Part shown: in pieces, positions 41,401 through 53,030 of the stretch | How positions within the stretch are numbered: the stretch's first letter is position 1 | Layout: every line of letters starts with the position of its first letter | Source of the DNA: Anaeramoeba flamelloides | Taxonomy: Eukaryota > Metamonada > Anaeramoebidae | Length of the DNA: 64,000 nucleotides | Reading direction: 5' to 3' | NCBI GenBank assembly: GCA_027625915.1 | Contig: JANTQA010000060.1 | Span: 248,001-312,000, forward strand | Program-made: the position numbers and the translations under genes | The notes under the pieces: generated by a model | Databases searched by the model: none | Seen by the model: only the letters and a program-made list of their open reading frames with translations | Told to the model about the DNA's origin: nothing

Positions 41401-44400
41401 CCAAAAAAATCTTTGAAATAATCTTTGAAAATCGAATTATTTTTCAACCATATAACGTGTTTAACGTGGTTAGAGGATCGGGACTATCAAAATTCTGTAT
41501 TCAAAGGATTTTTGAAATCATAATTTAATTTTGGAAAGATAAATGAAAATTTTGTCCGATTTATTTTTGTTATTATTAGTAAAAAGTGCCAAACAGAGAC
41601 ACTTCAAAATGAACACAGTTATTTTCAAAATGATAAATCAGAACCATTCTAATTGGAAATCGAGTGTCGCTCTTTGGCGTTTTTTTCGAAAAATGACCTC
41701 TTTTTTGATTGTTGATTTTTGGAGATGGATCACGCTTCACAGGTTGGTTAGTTTTTGATTGTTATTAGGCACTCATAAAAATTACTAAAAAGTTTTTTTC
41801 CATTTCAGAAAATTATTTTTAACCATAATGACACTACCCTTAAATTCATTTTATTTCTTGTAATAGAATAAATTTTTATTACTTTTTTTATTCCCATTTC
41901 CATCATTATTACACAACACCAAGTCTTTATTACCAGGAATATTAGATAAAGATTTTTTTTCTTTTTTGAGATAATTCTTTTGGTTAACCAAAAAATTGAT
42001 TTATTCAACATATTGAAAAAAAAAATGTCATGTTTTTTTTTATTATTATTATTTAACGGAGGAGTTTTTAATTCCTCTTATTTGCCCGAATTCCTAAATT
42101 ATGATTTAGGAATTTTAAAAAAATGTATTGTTTTAAGAATGATAGTTATAACCATTAAAGTTTTAAAGTCACTTAAAATTTTTACTTAGAAATTGTGTTT
42201 TTGTTCAAAGATGAAATTTTCTTCAAAAAAAATAATTCTTGAAGATATTTGGGAATTAGTTAATTTTATCCTCAAAATTCAAAATCAATTTTAATCTGAC
42301 AAAAATAATTTAAATTGCTATAATAATTCTGGTCAGTAAGGCCAAACAATTTGTTAAAAAAAATTTTTTGCAATTTATAGTTTTTTTGCAATTTTTTTTC
42401 ATTTTTTGACAACGAGAAAACAACTTTTTGAAAACTTTAAAGAAAAAAATTTTTTGCTTAATTAATCTGAATTTAATTGATAAACTTTTGTTAATATTCG
42501 ATCAAAAAATCATTTATTTAATCACCCATACCTCAATTAGTTTTATAGACTGAGATTTGAATTGAATTATTAATAATTAAAAATAATAACAAAATAAAAA
42601 TTTTTCTTTCAAAAAGCAATACTTTCTGAAATAAAACGGAAAATATGATACACAATTTTCAAGAATTAGCTTAATTGTAAATAAAAATAATTGGTTACTT
42701 TTTTTTCATTTTTATATTGGAAACATACAAATTTTGAATTTCAAAAAAGAGACTCAAATTAATAAATTGTTTAGGTGGGGTTAATTCATCCATTTCTTAA
42801 GCCGAAACATATATTTACAAAAAAAAAAAATTAAGGTCTCGAAAAGATTTTATTTTATTTTCAAAAAATTACAAGTCCCTTAAGGATTATTCGAATTTTA
42901 TTCCCAGTGGCTTTTACTTTTATACCCACAACACGAATTATGAACTCAAAAGAATGTCTAGTTAATAGATCTTGTTAAAATGTAAAATTTAGGTTGTTTT
43001 TGAGGAAGGCAAAAAAAATTTACTTTCCAAATCCAAACTTTTTCACTCAAAATTTTCGACTTCCAAAATGATATTGGGAAAATGTCACTCCACTTTATAT
43101 TGAAGTATGTTAGAGTTGGTGGTGAGTGTAGCCACCCATTTGAAAAGAAAGTGGATTGACATTTTCCCAATATCAAAAAAAATAGCTTTTTATTTTTGCC
43201 TTGCTTTGTCGTGAAATTTGAAAAGTTTTTGGATCAATAAATGTTTTTAGTCAAAATCTTAAATTGCTAAAAATTGGCAATATTTTGACTTTCCCTCAAT
43301 TCACTATATTTTAAAGGTCTTAATCTATTTACTGCTTTGTATTTCAATGCTCATAGAGCATAAAATTCAGATATTCCTTAAGTGATTAGGTGCACTTTAC
43401 CAATTTTGAGTTCCACGGTTTATTCAAAATTCTTCGTTAAAAGATTTGAATTTGTTTATTTGTAAGATATTACTTTAATAAAAGATATCAAAGTTTCTGA
43501 TCTCAATTTTCAAGAATATTTTTTAGAAGTGAAAATTGAGGAGTATTGTTTTCTGCTCTGATAAAAAAATATTTTTCCCAAGAGGTTTAATCTTGATAGA
43601 ATTTTTAATTTAAATGAAAGCTTTTAACTTTATTTTCTTGTTTAAAAACCTTTTCTCCTTATGTGTATATTGTCAATTTTTTTATTAAAATTAGCTTATA
43701 TTGTCTTCATTTTGTCCAAAAAACGTGTTTAATTTTTTTTAATTTTTTTTCAAAATATTTCCAAACACAAACAATAGTAACTGATTCGTTTGGTGGTAGT
43801 ATTCATTTTAATTTGATATTATCAATTTACTAATCGAAATACTTTCAAAGAGAATTTTTTTTGAAATATAAAAAAAAAAAAAATGACAAACTTTTTTAAA
43901 AATACCTTGGTTTGTAAATGGATGTTTAATAGTATTATTAACCCTACTTGAAAGCTTTTTCTTATTAACATTACTATGAACGAATAACAACAATGTTAAT
44001 TGATAAATTATTTGATGATTTTAATTTTCTGCAAATTCTTTATTATCGAAATGAGGTTTCAGTATCTCGAATTAATATTGGTTATTTAGTAGTTACTCAA
44101 ACTTTTTATTATTCCCGTGGATTAGTTACTTGAAAACTTTGATTTTTAATCGAATGAAAAATTTCTGTTCACCTCTTTTAAATTTTAAAATATTTTTTAT
44201 TTATTTTTTCTTTTAGAAAAAATAGGAAGTTTACTTCTCTCTTAAATATAATAAATCAATATATTATTAATATTAAAACTTTAATTACTGAAGAGTAAAA
44301 TAAAAGCATCATGTAAATAATTGCGGATTCATTTATCTTCTTCCTTTTACAATTATATTTCAATCAACCAATCTAATAGTTGCACCCAATTGAAGAAAAA

Positions 44401-47400
44401 GTACCTGTGTCTTCAAATTATGATATTGCACTTGTAATTAAAAAAGTACAGGATTTTGATATATGTGGCTTTGATTTCCAATTGAATCTTCCTTGTTGGA
44501 AATTTCATGAAATTGAACAAGAAGATATGATTGTAATTAAAAGGGATAAGATACAGTGGAAAAGAGGCTTTTACGCAAACATCACAATTCAAGAAGATGG
44601 ATTATATCAGATTTTCTTCTTAAATTGTGTTGAGAAAACATCAATTTCCTTTAAAATGGATATCGATTTGCATTTAAATGGCAATTATCTTTCTTCAACA
44701 AAAAAACAATTCCCGTTAATTTATTTAGCTCTACTTATTTTATATTGTCTATTGCTACTTTTTTCGTGGATACTTTTGAAAAAACGAGTTTTACCTCGAT
44801 TTTTAATTGTTCCAAACTTGTTTCTTTTTTTCCTATTGTCTGTTAAACTAACAAATCTATTTATCAAAACATTGTATTATCTACAATTAAGGAAATCAGA
44901 ACCTTCAGATGTTTTAAATATCCTCTTCTATTCAATTCTCCCGTAAGCTCTTTTTCTTTTCTTTAATTCTTTCTTTTCATGTTTTTTGTTTTTTTTTTAA
45001 AATTAATAAAAAAAACAACAAAAAAATCAAGAAATAATAAACATCAGAATATTCCATTCCTGAAAAGATTGACCCCATTTTAGAAAAAAACTATTTTTTC
45101 ACAATTTGGAAAAATATCGATCATCCATCAATAATATAACCAACTAAAACATGTTGATTAATCAGAACAATGATAAAAAGTTGAAATCAAAAAAAAAAAT
45201 GAAAATAAATTTTTTTTTTCAACAGTTTATTTATTTCTCGAATTAAATTTAGTTTTCAGAAATGGAACATGAGCAAAACAGTTTGTGCAAATGTGCATCA
45301 TATGTATCACATAATTAATGAAGTGTGAATTTCTTTTTAAACATTATAGCAATAATAACAAGGTTGTCTTCGGTTGTTTAAGGTTATGGTATTTTTATCA
45401 TTAAAATCATTTTTGTTAACAGAACATAAATGTTTCACAAATTCAAACAAAAAAACAACGTTGCCAATTGTTTTCTAAACCATTGATTAAGATATTTTTG
45501 TCTATTAGTAATTGACATTTTATGAGAAAAAAAAACAACACAAACCAATTGCAAGCAAAATGCTTATTTTTAAAAAGATAAACATTTGAAACCTTTTTCT
45601 GTCTTATCAACATATACCATATTTGAGGTTGTACAATAAACAGTTTTAAATTTTTGTTTTTACAGATTTTGAATCTTTGTTTATCTTTTTCAATTTGACT
45701 TGTTTTATATTCATAATATGTTTTTTTTTCTTTTTTCTTTTTTTTTGGTGTACTGTTGTTTTAATTTTTGCGTTTGCAAAAAAGATTTAATTGAAAGAAA
45801 ATCATTTTCATAAAAAATGTTTAAAAATGGAATTTGTAGGTTTTTATGAAATTTTGGTACAATGCCTTTTTTAATTTCAGATCAAACAGTCAATTTTCCA
45901 TACAAACAAGAAAAAATATTTTTCCAGTTTCTTGAAAAAAGTTAAATCTGAAAAAGTAAATTGTGATTTTCTTGAAGAATTCTTAAAAGGATAGACAAGA
46001 TAAAAAAACTAATTTTTTTCTTTATTGTTTTGAATGGGGCGATTAATTCCATGTTACAGCCGTTAGGTTTTCCAGAATTTAAAAGAATTGAGTAAAATCT
46101 TAGATTTTTCTCTATTCTTTTGAATTCTGGAAAACCTAGGCACTTATCATTAGGTTTTTTTTAATTTTTGAAATAAACCGAAAATTTTATATATTTTTGG
46201 TTTATTTCAAAAATTAAAAAAAAAATGCCGTTAGCTTTTCCATGATTTAAAAGAATAGAGTGAAATCAAAGATTTTTCTCTATTCTTTTGAATTATGGAA
46301 AAGCTAGGTACCCTACGACACTTGAAGGTGCTTTCCTACTGTCTAAATTAAATATACAAAATTTTAACAATATATATTTTTTATGTTGTTTCCTTATTTT
46401 TGACACAATATTTATTTTTGGTTTATAAGTATTTATTTTATTGCTTCGTGGGTATTGTAATTTATAAACAATTGTTTAAATTTAAATTGGTATAGTGGTT
46501 CTAATTTAGTTTTTCACATATAATTTATTTAGTAAGATATTTTTTATCGTAAATATATTCATTTTAAAATAATACAAACTTTAAAAAAACTTTTTTACAA
46601 TTAACTTTTATTTGTAAAGTTAATACTTAAAAGTTGTGAATCTCTACAAATAATCAACATATTTTAAAACTCTTCGCTTTTTAATAAATTTTTGGTATTT
46701 CTAAATCATTTTTTTTATTATTATAATTAGAAATATGAATAATGTTGTCTCAAACCCTTTTATTTTTTTCTTTTTAATTCTTTTTTTCTAAAAAAACAAA
46801 ATATTTTTTGAATTTCTTTTTAATTTTTTCAAGAGTTCTTCTTTTTTTAATTCCTTTCAAAGTAAACTAAAATTCAAAATTTTCAACACAGTTAAAATAA
46901 TTTAAAGAAATGATATTACAATTTCATTGAAATTTGGAAATAATTTAGATTTTTACAAATATGAAAATCATTTTTTCATTTTTTTTTGTTTATTTTTTTC
47001 ATTTTTTTTTTGAATCACGTAACCGTTTTACATTGAATCTGATTTTTTTTACAATGGTTGATATTTGGTTAAAGTTGGGTTCTTCAAAATAGAAGAACTC
47101 AAATAAAATTAGTTGATGGTTATCTTACCTTTGAACGATCAATAATTTGTTAATAGAAATTTCAAAAATTTTACCAATATATTTTTTTTTTGTTGTTTCT
47201 TTATTTTTGACACAGTAATTATTTTTGGTTTATAAGTATTTGTTGTATTGCTTTGTGGGTATTGTAATTTGTAAACAATTGTTTAAATTTAAATTGGTAT
47301 AGTGGTTCTAATTTAGTTTTTCGCATTTAATTGATTTAATAAGATATTTTTTATCGTAAATATATTCATTTTAAAAGAAATTACATAGCCTCAATTTTCT

Positions 47401-48377
47401 TAATGTTTATTTGGTGTTTGTAAACTTTTTTTGTTTTTTTCAAATTGAATTTTTTTTAAAAAAATGAGAAAAAATAAAAAAAAAAAAATAAAAAAAGAAA
47501 AAGTTGTAAAAAAATTAAAAAAAAAAATTAGTAAATGAGAAAAAATGATCAAATTGAAAATTTATTTTGAAAAGAATATTATATAAAACTTTTATATTGT
47601 GTTCTATTTATTCAATAAAACTGTGCCCCTATGACTGGAAAAGATTTTTGAATCATTTCTTTTTCAAAAATTATACAAAAAATTAATCATAATTAATAAT
47701 TCCAATTATCAAACATAACATTTATGTTAATAAAAGAGAAAATAAGACAATTATTTTTTCTAAAAATTCTTATTTACATAACTAAACTAAAATTCAAAAT
47801 TTTCCAGACACCTAAAACGTTCCAAACAATCACAACAATACAATTTCATTGAAATTGGAGATAATTTTGATTTTTGTAAAAATATGAAAATCATTTTTTC
47901 ATCTTTTAGTTTTTGTTTTCATTCCATTGTTTGAATTACGTAATTTGCTTCGTTGGATCAAAATTTTTTTTTGAACAATTGAGATTTATGTTAAAGTCAA
48001 GTTGTTCCAAATAGAAGAACTCAAATAAAATTAGTTTGTAGTATCTAACCTTTTGATCGATCAATATTCCTAATAGAATTTAAACAAATTTACTAATGTA
48101 TTTTTTTGTTTTGCTCTCTCCAAAATTTTTAACACACCCATGATTTATTTGTATTGATAATTATTTATTTATTGTTTTGTGAGTATTGTAATTTATAAAC
48201 AAGTGTTAACATTTCAATTGGTGAATGGTTCTAATTTGGTAAATCTTCTGGAATTGATTAAATAAGTTTTTTTTTTCACAAATCGAATTTTGGTGTGTTA
48301 AAAATTTTGAATTGGGGTTTATTATTATTCATAATAATCCAATTTATTTATTTAATTCTATTTCCTTAATATTATTC

Positions 48378-48424
<47 letters not shown>

Positions 48425-49007
48425 ATCAATTTTAATTCATAGTTTTAATGGGATATTTGTTTTGGGGGTTGTTTTTTTAATAGTATTTATAAAAAAACAA
48501 AAAATAAACGAATTACCTTCGTTGCTATTGAATTCGTTAGTCTTTATTTTTTTGATCCAAATCGCAATTCATATTTTCCGAGAAATTATTTTGGACAAAT
48601 ATTGGTATTTTCGTGGCCACATAACAAGATTTAATTATATTTCAATAATTGATTTATTTACTATTTTACTTGCCTTTCTCAACTTTTGGCTGATCAAAAT
48701 AAAAATAAAATCACAAATTCACATACCAAATTTTCATAATGATGCAGATACATTTAATATGAATGATCAACCTTTTAAACTCCAATTTCAAAAAGTTGAT
48801 AGATTTAAACAAATATACATCTTTTTAATTATTTCCTACTTTATACCTTTTATTATTGGTGAATTTTCAATTGGGAAATTAAATCATAAATATTATTGGA
48901 TTTTTGATTTCCTGTCAGAAATATGTGCATTGATTCTTTTAGGATTAACCTTTCATTGGTTGCCATATAGATTAAATATCCAACAAGAAGACAAACACAA
49001 AGATTAA
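38498..49007 (+). CDS. GOST/LU7TM-family seven-helix membrane protein (GPR107/TMEM87-like)
   Basis: Three exons (38498-38665, 44380-44942, 48443-49007) join in frame to give 431 residues. Residues 1-22 are a signal peptide (hydrophobic core ILFFVINLFLITTC). The lumenal part to about 165 ends in DGLYQIFFLNCV and LNGNYLSS, the pattern that precedes the first helix in GPR107, GPR180 and TMEM87 proteins. Seven membrane segments follow at about 168-190, 198-220, 233-262, 270-288, 308-330, 367-384 and 396-418, with a short charged tail. Members of this family act mostly in Golgi and endosome traffic. Introns are 5714 bp (phase 0) and 3500 bp (phase 2), both full of repeats. The third helix is split across the second intron, and the join restores it. 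A missed exon in intron 1 is possible, since the lumenal domain is on the short side. Confidence 0.8.
39290..39680. repeat. Repeat related to 42830-43330
   Basis: Shares GGGTCTCG or AAGGTCTCG near the left, an ATGATATTGKGAAAAT block, and a CTTTAAGGGACTAGT or TCCCTTAAGG type edge with 42830-43330. The relation is weak, and both pieces are non-coding. The flanking 38700-39290 and 39680-40860 hold no gene. Confidence 0.4.
40870..41845 (+). repeat. Repeat family H, in the GOST-gene intron
   Basis: The second copy of the repeat at 17110-17835, about 250 bp longer. Open frames at 41328-41528 and 41543-41758 lie in it and have no counterpart in the other copy. Confidence 0.65.
42030..42180 (-). mobile_element. 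LINE 3' end remnant
   Basis: A poly-T run (50141-50156 in the large copy) followed by GGAGGAGTTTTTAATTCCTC and CCTAAATTATGATTTAGGAA lines up with the 3' end of the LINE at 50141. Only about 150 bp remain. Confidence 0.55.
43071..43173. mobile_element. Short hairpin element
   Basis: Two 26 bp arms (ATATTGGGAAAATGTCACTC, continuing CACTTT, and its inverse) match at 25 of 26 positions around a 51 bp loop. It sits within the repeat at 42830-43330. Confidence 0.65.
46064..46309. repeat. Three tandem hairpins (best-preserved cassette)
   Basis: Hairpins of about 75 bp follow one another at 46064-46139, 46151-46226 and 46232-46308. The first and third have stems starting TAGGTTTTCCAGAATTTAAA or TTAGCTTTTCCATGATTTAA and a central AAATCNNAGATTTTT. 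The middle one is TTTTTGAAATAAACCGAAAA to its complement. The stems are nearly complete. Relatives lie at 28640-28800, 36060-36525 and 60537-60693. Confidence 0.8.
46371..46568 (+). mobile_element. MITE family A right part, partial
   Basis: About 198 bp repeat the segment 47183-47378 with few changes (TTTGGTTTATAAGTATTT, GGTATTGTAATTTATAAACA, GTATAGTGGTTCTAATTTAG). The left two thirds of the element are absent. Confidence 0.7.
46863..47380 (+). mobile_element. MITE family A, diverged copy
   Basis: Starts TAAACTAAAATTCAAAATTT like the other copies. The right part has drifted and runs into the family F sequence that follows. Confidence 0.7.
47380..47655. mobile_element. MITE family F, right half
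   Basis: Contains AATTTTCTTAATGTTTATTT, an A-rich core, AATTGAAAATTTATTTTGAA and a terminal AACTGTGCCCCTATGACTGG that corresponds to the inverted end of 21911-22464. Confidence 0.6.
47783..48321 (+). mobile_element. MITE family A, young copy, next to a splice acceptor
   Basis: A 539 bp copy almost identical to 36734-37271. It ends about 120 bp before exon 3 of the GOST-family gene. Confidence 0.85.
48383..48423. repeat. T41 run at the intron 3' end
   Basis: Forty-one consecutive T bases lie 18 bp before the AG acceptor at 48441-48442. The run is placed where a polypyrimidine tract is expected. Confidence 0.8.
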
Positions 49008-49556
49008 CTATTTTTTTTTTGTTTATAATTAAATTTTTTTATACTCTTATCCCACTATTTTTTAAAACCATTATTTTGTAACAATAAACAGATAAAAAGT
49101 TTCAGTATGGAATTTTTTTTTTTTTTTTTTTTAATGCATTTTAAATTCCCCTTACAAAGGGTTACTGATTTTGTAAATAAAAATTAATTATATTGAGTAT
49201 AAAATTAAAAAATTAAGCTAGAGGGTCGATTTGAGATATTTATCAATTAGCAAGGGTTTTCTATTCAAAAAATGAATTTAATAATACAAATTACGGTTAA
49301 ATTATTCATATTAAGTTAGGTTACCTGTTTTATTTGAAAAAAAACAGTAACTCGAATCGACTTTATTCATTAATACTGAGATTACGAAATGGTAAAAAAT
49401 AAGTTTTTAAAATTTAAAATTATTCAAAATTAAATCCAGGTATTAGTTTTTTTAAATTTTGAACATTCAAGAATATTTGATTTATTTATGATTATTTTTT
49501 TCTTTTAGAATATATTTCCGTTTCTCTTAGAAGAGAAAGGTGGAAATAAACAATTA

Positions 49557-50017
49557 ACTGTTGAGAGAAAAATGTTGGACATAGAAAAATGGTTGGACAC
49601 CTTTTTTAATTGGGAACATTAGTAAAAATTGAAAATCAAATCCTATTGATAACTAGGTGAATTTTATATAAATCCAGGTTTAAAGGTGTTAAAAGTTCAT
49701 TTATCTGTGGTTTGTGTAGAATACTCATTTGAATGGTTTATAACTAAAGTAGATCATGCTATTTTAACAAAAATCCAAGTTGTAGTAAAGTTTACTATTA
49801 ATTCTGAAAATGGTAATTTTTAAACTTGCTTTAGGGTATCAGAGATAAGGTTTTGAAAAAGTAGAATTACATTAATGGTTATTCTAATAAGTAGATTATT
49901 GTTATTTTCTTTAGTTATTTCACAAACCATTGAAATTAAAAATCATTTTCGGTAATGTTCCCAATTAAAAATGCGGTCCAACTATTTTTCTGTGTCCAAC
50001 ATTTTTCTCTCAACAGT
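49557..50017. mobile_element. 461 bp foldback with 80 bp inverted ends
   Basis: Ends 49557-49638 and 49937-50017 share ACTGTTGAGAGAAAAATGTT, GGACAYAGAAAAATRGTTGG and TTAATTGGGAACATTA. Related to the inner element at 37703-38113. It is non-coding and lies between the GOST-family gene and the LINE. Confidence 0.75.
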
Positions 50018-50140
50018 AAGAATTAAAATAAGAAAGGGAATAATATGAATTTTTTAAAATATGAAGAGAGGACATGTAGATCCTTCAAACTTATAAAAAA
50101 ATAATCATTTTTTTTTATAGGTTTTTAAATTATTTTTTAT

Positions 50141-53030
50141 TTTTTTTTTTTTTTTTGAAGGGAGGTAACTAGTTTCCTCTTACAGCCCTAATTTCTAAAT
50201 TTTTGTTTAGAAATTTTAATAAAGAGTCATAATTTTCTTTATCATTAACCAATGATAAAATAAATAATGAGTCTTTATTTCGAAAAATATCAAGGATATT
50301 ATTCTTTAATTGTTTATTATTTTTATTTATTTGAATTAATTCCTTAATCCAAATTTTTCGATTTTTTTCATAGAATGGGCAGTACCATAAAAAATGATCG
50401 ATATCTTCTATTATTTCCAGATTAGAATGATTTTTACATAGGTTGCAGAATTTTGTTTTTAATTTATTTTTATCATAGACATAAGAATATCTGTTTAGAT
50501 AATTTGTGAAATTTCTTAATTTTAAAATGTTGGGTGAGCCTATCCATTTTAAATATTTTTGTTGTTTGTTGATATTGTTATTGTAATTAATAATTTTTAA
50601 ATATTCTTGACCTTTCCACCCAGAGCTATTTATAATTAACTTTTGTCTAAAATTATTTAGGTCTACATTCTATAATTTTAAATTTCCTATTTCCCAATTA
50701 ATATTTTCATCTTTTTTCTTTAAAAATATTAATTTTTGTGAAATGTGATCAAACCGAAGTATTTCTAATTTTTTTTTGAGTTTATATCTTCTTTTGTAAA
50801 TTGAAATTCTGGCTTGGTCAAGTTTAGCTTCAGTTTTATAAATTATTCTTGGAGAGTGTGAATTTATTTTTAAAAATTTTGTTACTTTTTTATTTATCCA
50901 AACATCAATTGAGTCAAAATCTTTTTGATTTAAATTAAAAATTACAAGTCCATAAAATAATTGGCTAATACATATTGATTTAAACATTTTTAATTTTATT
51001 CCTTTGAAGAGTTTTTGCTTGCTAAAAATTTTTTTAATTTTTTTAAAACTATCTTTTACTTTTTCAAAGTTTTTTTGAAAATGTTTTTCTTTTTCAAGCC
51101 AAATTCACAAATATTTTATTTCCGATAAAGTTTTTGACTTTAGTGTTTTCTCAGTATTTGGATTCATTCCAAATTCTTGAATTATTTTAAAGATTATAAT
51201 TAATTTTTTGTCAATTTTTGAAATTGGTCCTTCCATTATTAAAATCAAATCATCTGCAAACATCTGAACATGTTTTACTAAATCTTTGATTTTTTCAATT
51301 AAAAAATGGCTAATAAATCCAAATAATAAAGGAGAAAGAGGATCTCCTTGATAAACACCCAATCCCACCTTTTTATAATACTTTTTAAGCCATATTTTGA
51401 TTTTTTCATTTCGAATATATTTATCAAGAGCATAATGTACTAATATATGACTAATAGTATCAAAACATTTTTTGATATCAATTGTAACCACAAAGAATTC
51501 TTTATTTTTTTAATCATTTTTAAGTTTCTCTAATTCAAAAACTAAATTTAATACAGCAATTCTAGTATCTAATTTTTTTTTAAATCCGAATTGAGAATCT
51601 GATACTAGATTCCAAGATTCTTCGATTCCTTTATAAATAAGTTTAAGAAAAAATCTTGCTAAAGTGTTATTAATTGATATTGGTCTATAATTTAATGGAA
51701 TTCCTTCATCTCCAGCTTTGTGTATAAATAAAATATTTCTTTCTTTAATGAAATTTATTATTTCTTCTGTTGGATTATCAATCCAATAATAAAAAGTTTG
51801 TTGAATTCTTTTTAAAAATTCAAGATGTTCTTTTTCATTTTTCTTTTTAGGGTCTATTTTATAGAATTTTATTTTGTCAAAATCTTTAACTGATTTATTT
51901 TTTTGATATTTTATTAATTCATAAATCTTTTCTAGAGAAAAAACATCTTTTGTTTCTATAAGTTTCAAGTCTTCAAATTTATTAAAATAATAATCTTTAA
52001 TTAATTTGATGATTTTAGATTCAGGTTTTTTACTAATTTCCTTGACAATAATTAAAATATGTCTTTTCTAAATTTTTTTTATTTAAAATAATTTTTGTTG
52101 ATGATTTTCTAATTTTATTTATTAATTTCCAATATTTCAAATTAAATTCGAATTCATGTTAATTTGATTTATTAATTTCATCCATTTTTTGAGTTAATTT
52201 TTTTAATTTTATTAATTAATTTTTGGTACAAGAATAAATTTTTAATAAGAATTAATAATTCTTCATTTTCCTTTGTAATATTATAAACTATTCTTTCTTT
52301 TTGTAAAAATTGTTTTTTAAATTTTTTGAAATTAATTTTATTTACTTTTTTATCTTGGAAAAAAATAATAATTTTTTTTTTGAAATAAATCAGGACACCT
52401 AACTAAGTACGATTTTTTAATCTCCCATTTTGAACTTATAAAGAATTTATTTCTAATCATATTATGATCACTTAAGTCATTATATATACTTTTGGATTGT
52501 TGAGGAAATTGAATTTTATTGTTTGTTAATAAAAAATCAATATTGTTATTTTTACGGCTTGGTTTATTATTCTCAATTATTCGAACATTTTTATTTATTA
52601 TTTTATTTAATATATTCATTTGAACGTTAAAATCCCCTCCAAACATAACATCTTGAAATTGATATTGAGTTGTAAGTTTTAATAAAAAATTTTTAAATTC
52701 AGAAAATTTTTTATTTCTTCTGTAAACATTAATAATGATTGAATCACATAACTGAATTTTCGTTGAAATCACGATGTGGTATTAAAATTTCTCTTATGAA
52801 ATCAGTTAAATATTTTTTAATAATGATAATCAATCCACCTTTATTGTTTAATTTTCCATAAGATTTTTTAATAATTGAATTATAATTTATAAAGAAAGGT
52901 TTTTGAGATATTTTAGATTCTTGAATTAAGCATAAGTCAACGTTGTGTTTTAATAAGAAAGTTTCTAAAAATTTTATTTTGTCTGATTTATTTAATCCTC
53001 TAATATTGAAACTTGAAATATTCAACACAA
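50141..53030 (-). mobile_element. LINE (non-LTR retrotransposon) with AP-endonuclease and reverse transcriptase
   Basis: Read on the minus strand from 53030. An endonuclease-like domain comes first (FNIRGL, LIQESK, then GGDFNV and SDHNMI), so the metal- and DNA-binding acids and the catalytic SDH are present. After a lysine-rich linker comes reverse transcriptase: NYRPISINN and SQFGFKKK, then IDIKKCFDTI, GVYQGDPLSPLLFGF, FADDLILIM and GMNPNTEKT. A C-terminal finger CNLC-x-x-x-H plus DHFLWYC lies near 50375-50462, and a T16 run (a poly-A tail on its own strand) closes the element at 50141-50156. The domain order and finger fit L1-like or Tad-like LINEs. It is inactive: a frame change splits the endonuclease near 52750, a stop lies before the RT core near 51507, and other frame changes occur in the linker and C-terminus. 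The 5' end begins at the endonuclease, so it may be truncated. Confidence 0.9.
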
